From: Bacteroidota bacterium
Lineage (GTDB): Bacteria > Bacteroidota > Bacteroidia > Chitinophagales > Chitinophagaceae
DNA: 49,968 nucleotides
Assembly (NCBI GenBank): GCA_947476145.1
Contig: CANJPH010000014.1
Coordinates: 1 to 49,968, forward strand
Direction of reading: 5' to 3'
The notes below the pieces were generated by a model. That model ran no database searches. It saw only the letters and a list, made by a program, of their open reading frames with translations, and was not told where the DNA came from. Both the position numbers and the translations under genes were made by a program. Within the stretch, counting starts at the first letter, position 1, and each line of letters starts with the position of its first letter. This document shows, piece after piece, positions 49,793 through 49,968 of this stretch.

Positions 49793-49968
49793 ATGAAATT
49801 TGGTGTAGTTGTTTTCCCCGGTTCTAATTGCGATAGAGATATGCAAGATGCATTAGAAAAAGACCTTGGTTTCCCTGTTGAAATGTTATGGCATAAGGAT
49901 AGTGACTTATCTCATTTTACGACGGAAGATTGTGTGGTATTGCCAGGTGGTTTTTCCTATGGGGATTA
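49793..49968 (+). CDS. purQ: Phosphoribosylformylglycinamidine synthase subunit PurQ (5' part only)
   Basis: The first 58 codons of PurQ, the glutaminase subunit of FGAM synthase in purine synthesis. The start [20 protein letters not shown] is the characteristic PurQ N-terminus, with the GSNCDRD motif. LPGGFSYGD precedes the window edge and belongs to the oxyanion region before the nucleophile Cys, which is off-window. A separate PurQ fits a PurS/PurL/PurQ-type enzyme, not the fused form, but the neighbours are not visible. Confidence 0.93.
   Translation, partial: MKFGVVVFPGSNCDRDMQDALEKDLGFPVEMLWHKDSDLSHFTTEDCVVLPGGFSYGD

Noticed and set aside
1..49968. tRNA, rRNA, CRISPR, insertion sequence, prophage, toxin-antitoxin or known defence genes
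   Set aside because: I looked through the intergenic gaps and both strands and saw none. A tRNA scan and covariance-model search would be the decisive test.

Overview
The window is a gene-dense, AT-rich chromosomal segment of a Bacteroidota bacterium, most likely of the Chitinophagales/Chitinophagaceae. The support is: a Bacteroidota-type exbB-exbD-exbD-tonB cluster; a GldF-GldG protein; a DksA-like protein with a single-Cys remnant of the zinc finger; a bacterial GGGP-synthase homologue; a LytS/LytTR pair; and many exact copies of the Bacteroidota -7 promoter element TAnnTTTG just upstream of start codons, with almost no Shine-Dalgarno sequences. I see no rRNA or tRNA genes, CRISPR array, insertion sequence, prophage or integrase. 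The window is mostly core genome.

Layout. 1-1634 (-): 5' part of a secreted zinc metalloprotease. 1870-4891: TonB energy-transduction operon ending in a strong terminator. 4992-7553: mnmE and a secreted sialidase. 7555-8704 (-): HAD hydrolase and a small membrane-anchored protein. 8823-10632: an exported protein and a His/Met-rich outer-membrane barrel. 10636-11586 (-): PfkB sugar kinase. 11695-14691: YcxB-like protein, acpP, fabF, rnc. 14715-15116 (-): methylmalonyl-CoA epimerase. 15225-17282: iscS-iscU-iscA. 17439-19889: fused gldF-gldG. 19910-25982: TerC, lspA, ileS and a histone-H1-like/DksA fusion. 26075-27892 (-): MsbA-like ABC exporter. 27959-29515: rbfA and a LolC/E permease. 29526-30365 (-): N-terminal transketolase half. 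30459-31022: frr. 31063-31959 (-): EamA transporter. 32023-32895: scpA. 32887-34815 (-): dxs. 34965-36835: LytS-type kinase and LytTR regulator. 36832-37581 (-): GGGP synthase. 37904-41254: B12-dependent ribonucleotide reductase. 41546-43969: GMC dehydrogenase with its small subunit. 43996-46137 (-): metG. 46165-49710: LD-carboxypeptidase and two unknown envelope proteins. 49793-49968: start of purQ.

How the genes work together. ExbB/ExbD/TonB energise outer-membrane transport, and the metalloprotease, sialidase and beta-barrel face the outside. lspA, the LolC/E permease, the MsbA-like exporter and LdcA maintain the envelope. acpP/fabF make fatty acids, dxs makes isoprenoid precursors, and GGGP synthase may join prenyl chains to glycerol phosphate. 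ileS, metG, mnmE, rbfA, frr and rnc serve translation and RNA processing. NrdJ and the methylmalonyl-CoA pathway both point to use of adenosylcobalamin.

I did not find a complete, obviously new system. The strongest leads are: an isoleucyl-tRNA synthetase whose HIGH signature reads GIHH, the swapped GXHH form; the GldF-GldG fusion preceded by a three-half-site inverted repeat; the H1-like/DksA fusion; a GMC dehydrogenase with a CX2CX2CX3C cluster; a HAD protein with DLN in place of DxD; and promoters whose -7 element lies so close to the start codon that transcripts should be leaderless and upstream TTG starts are ruled out.
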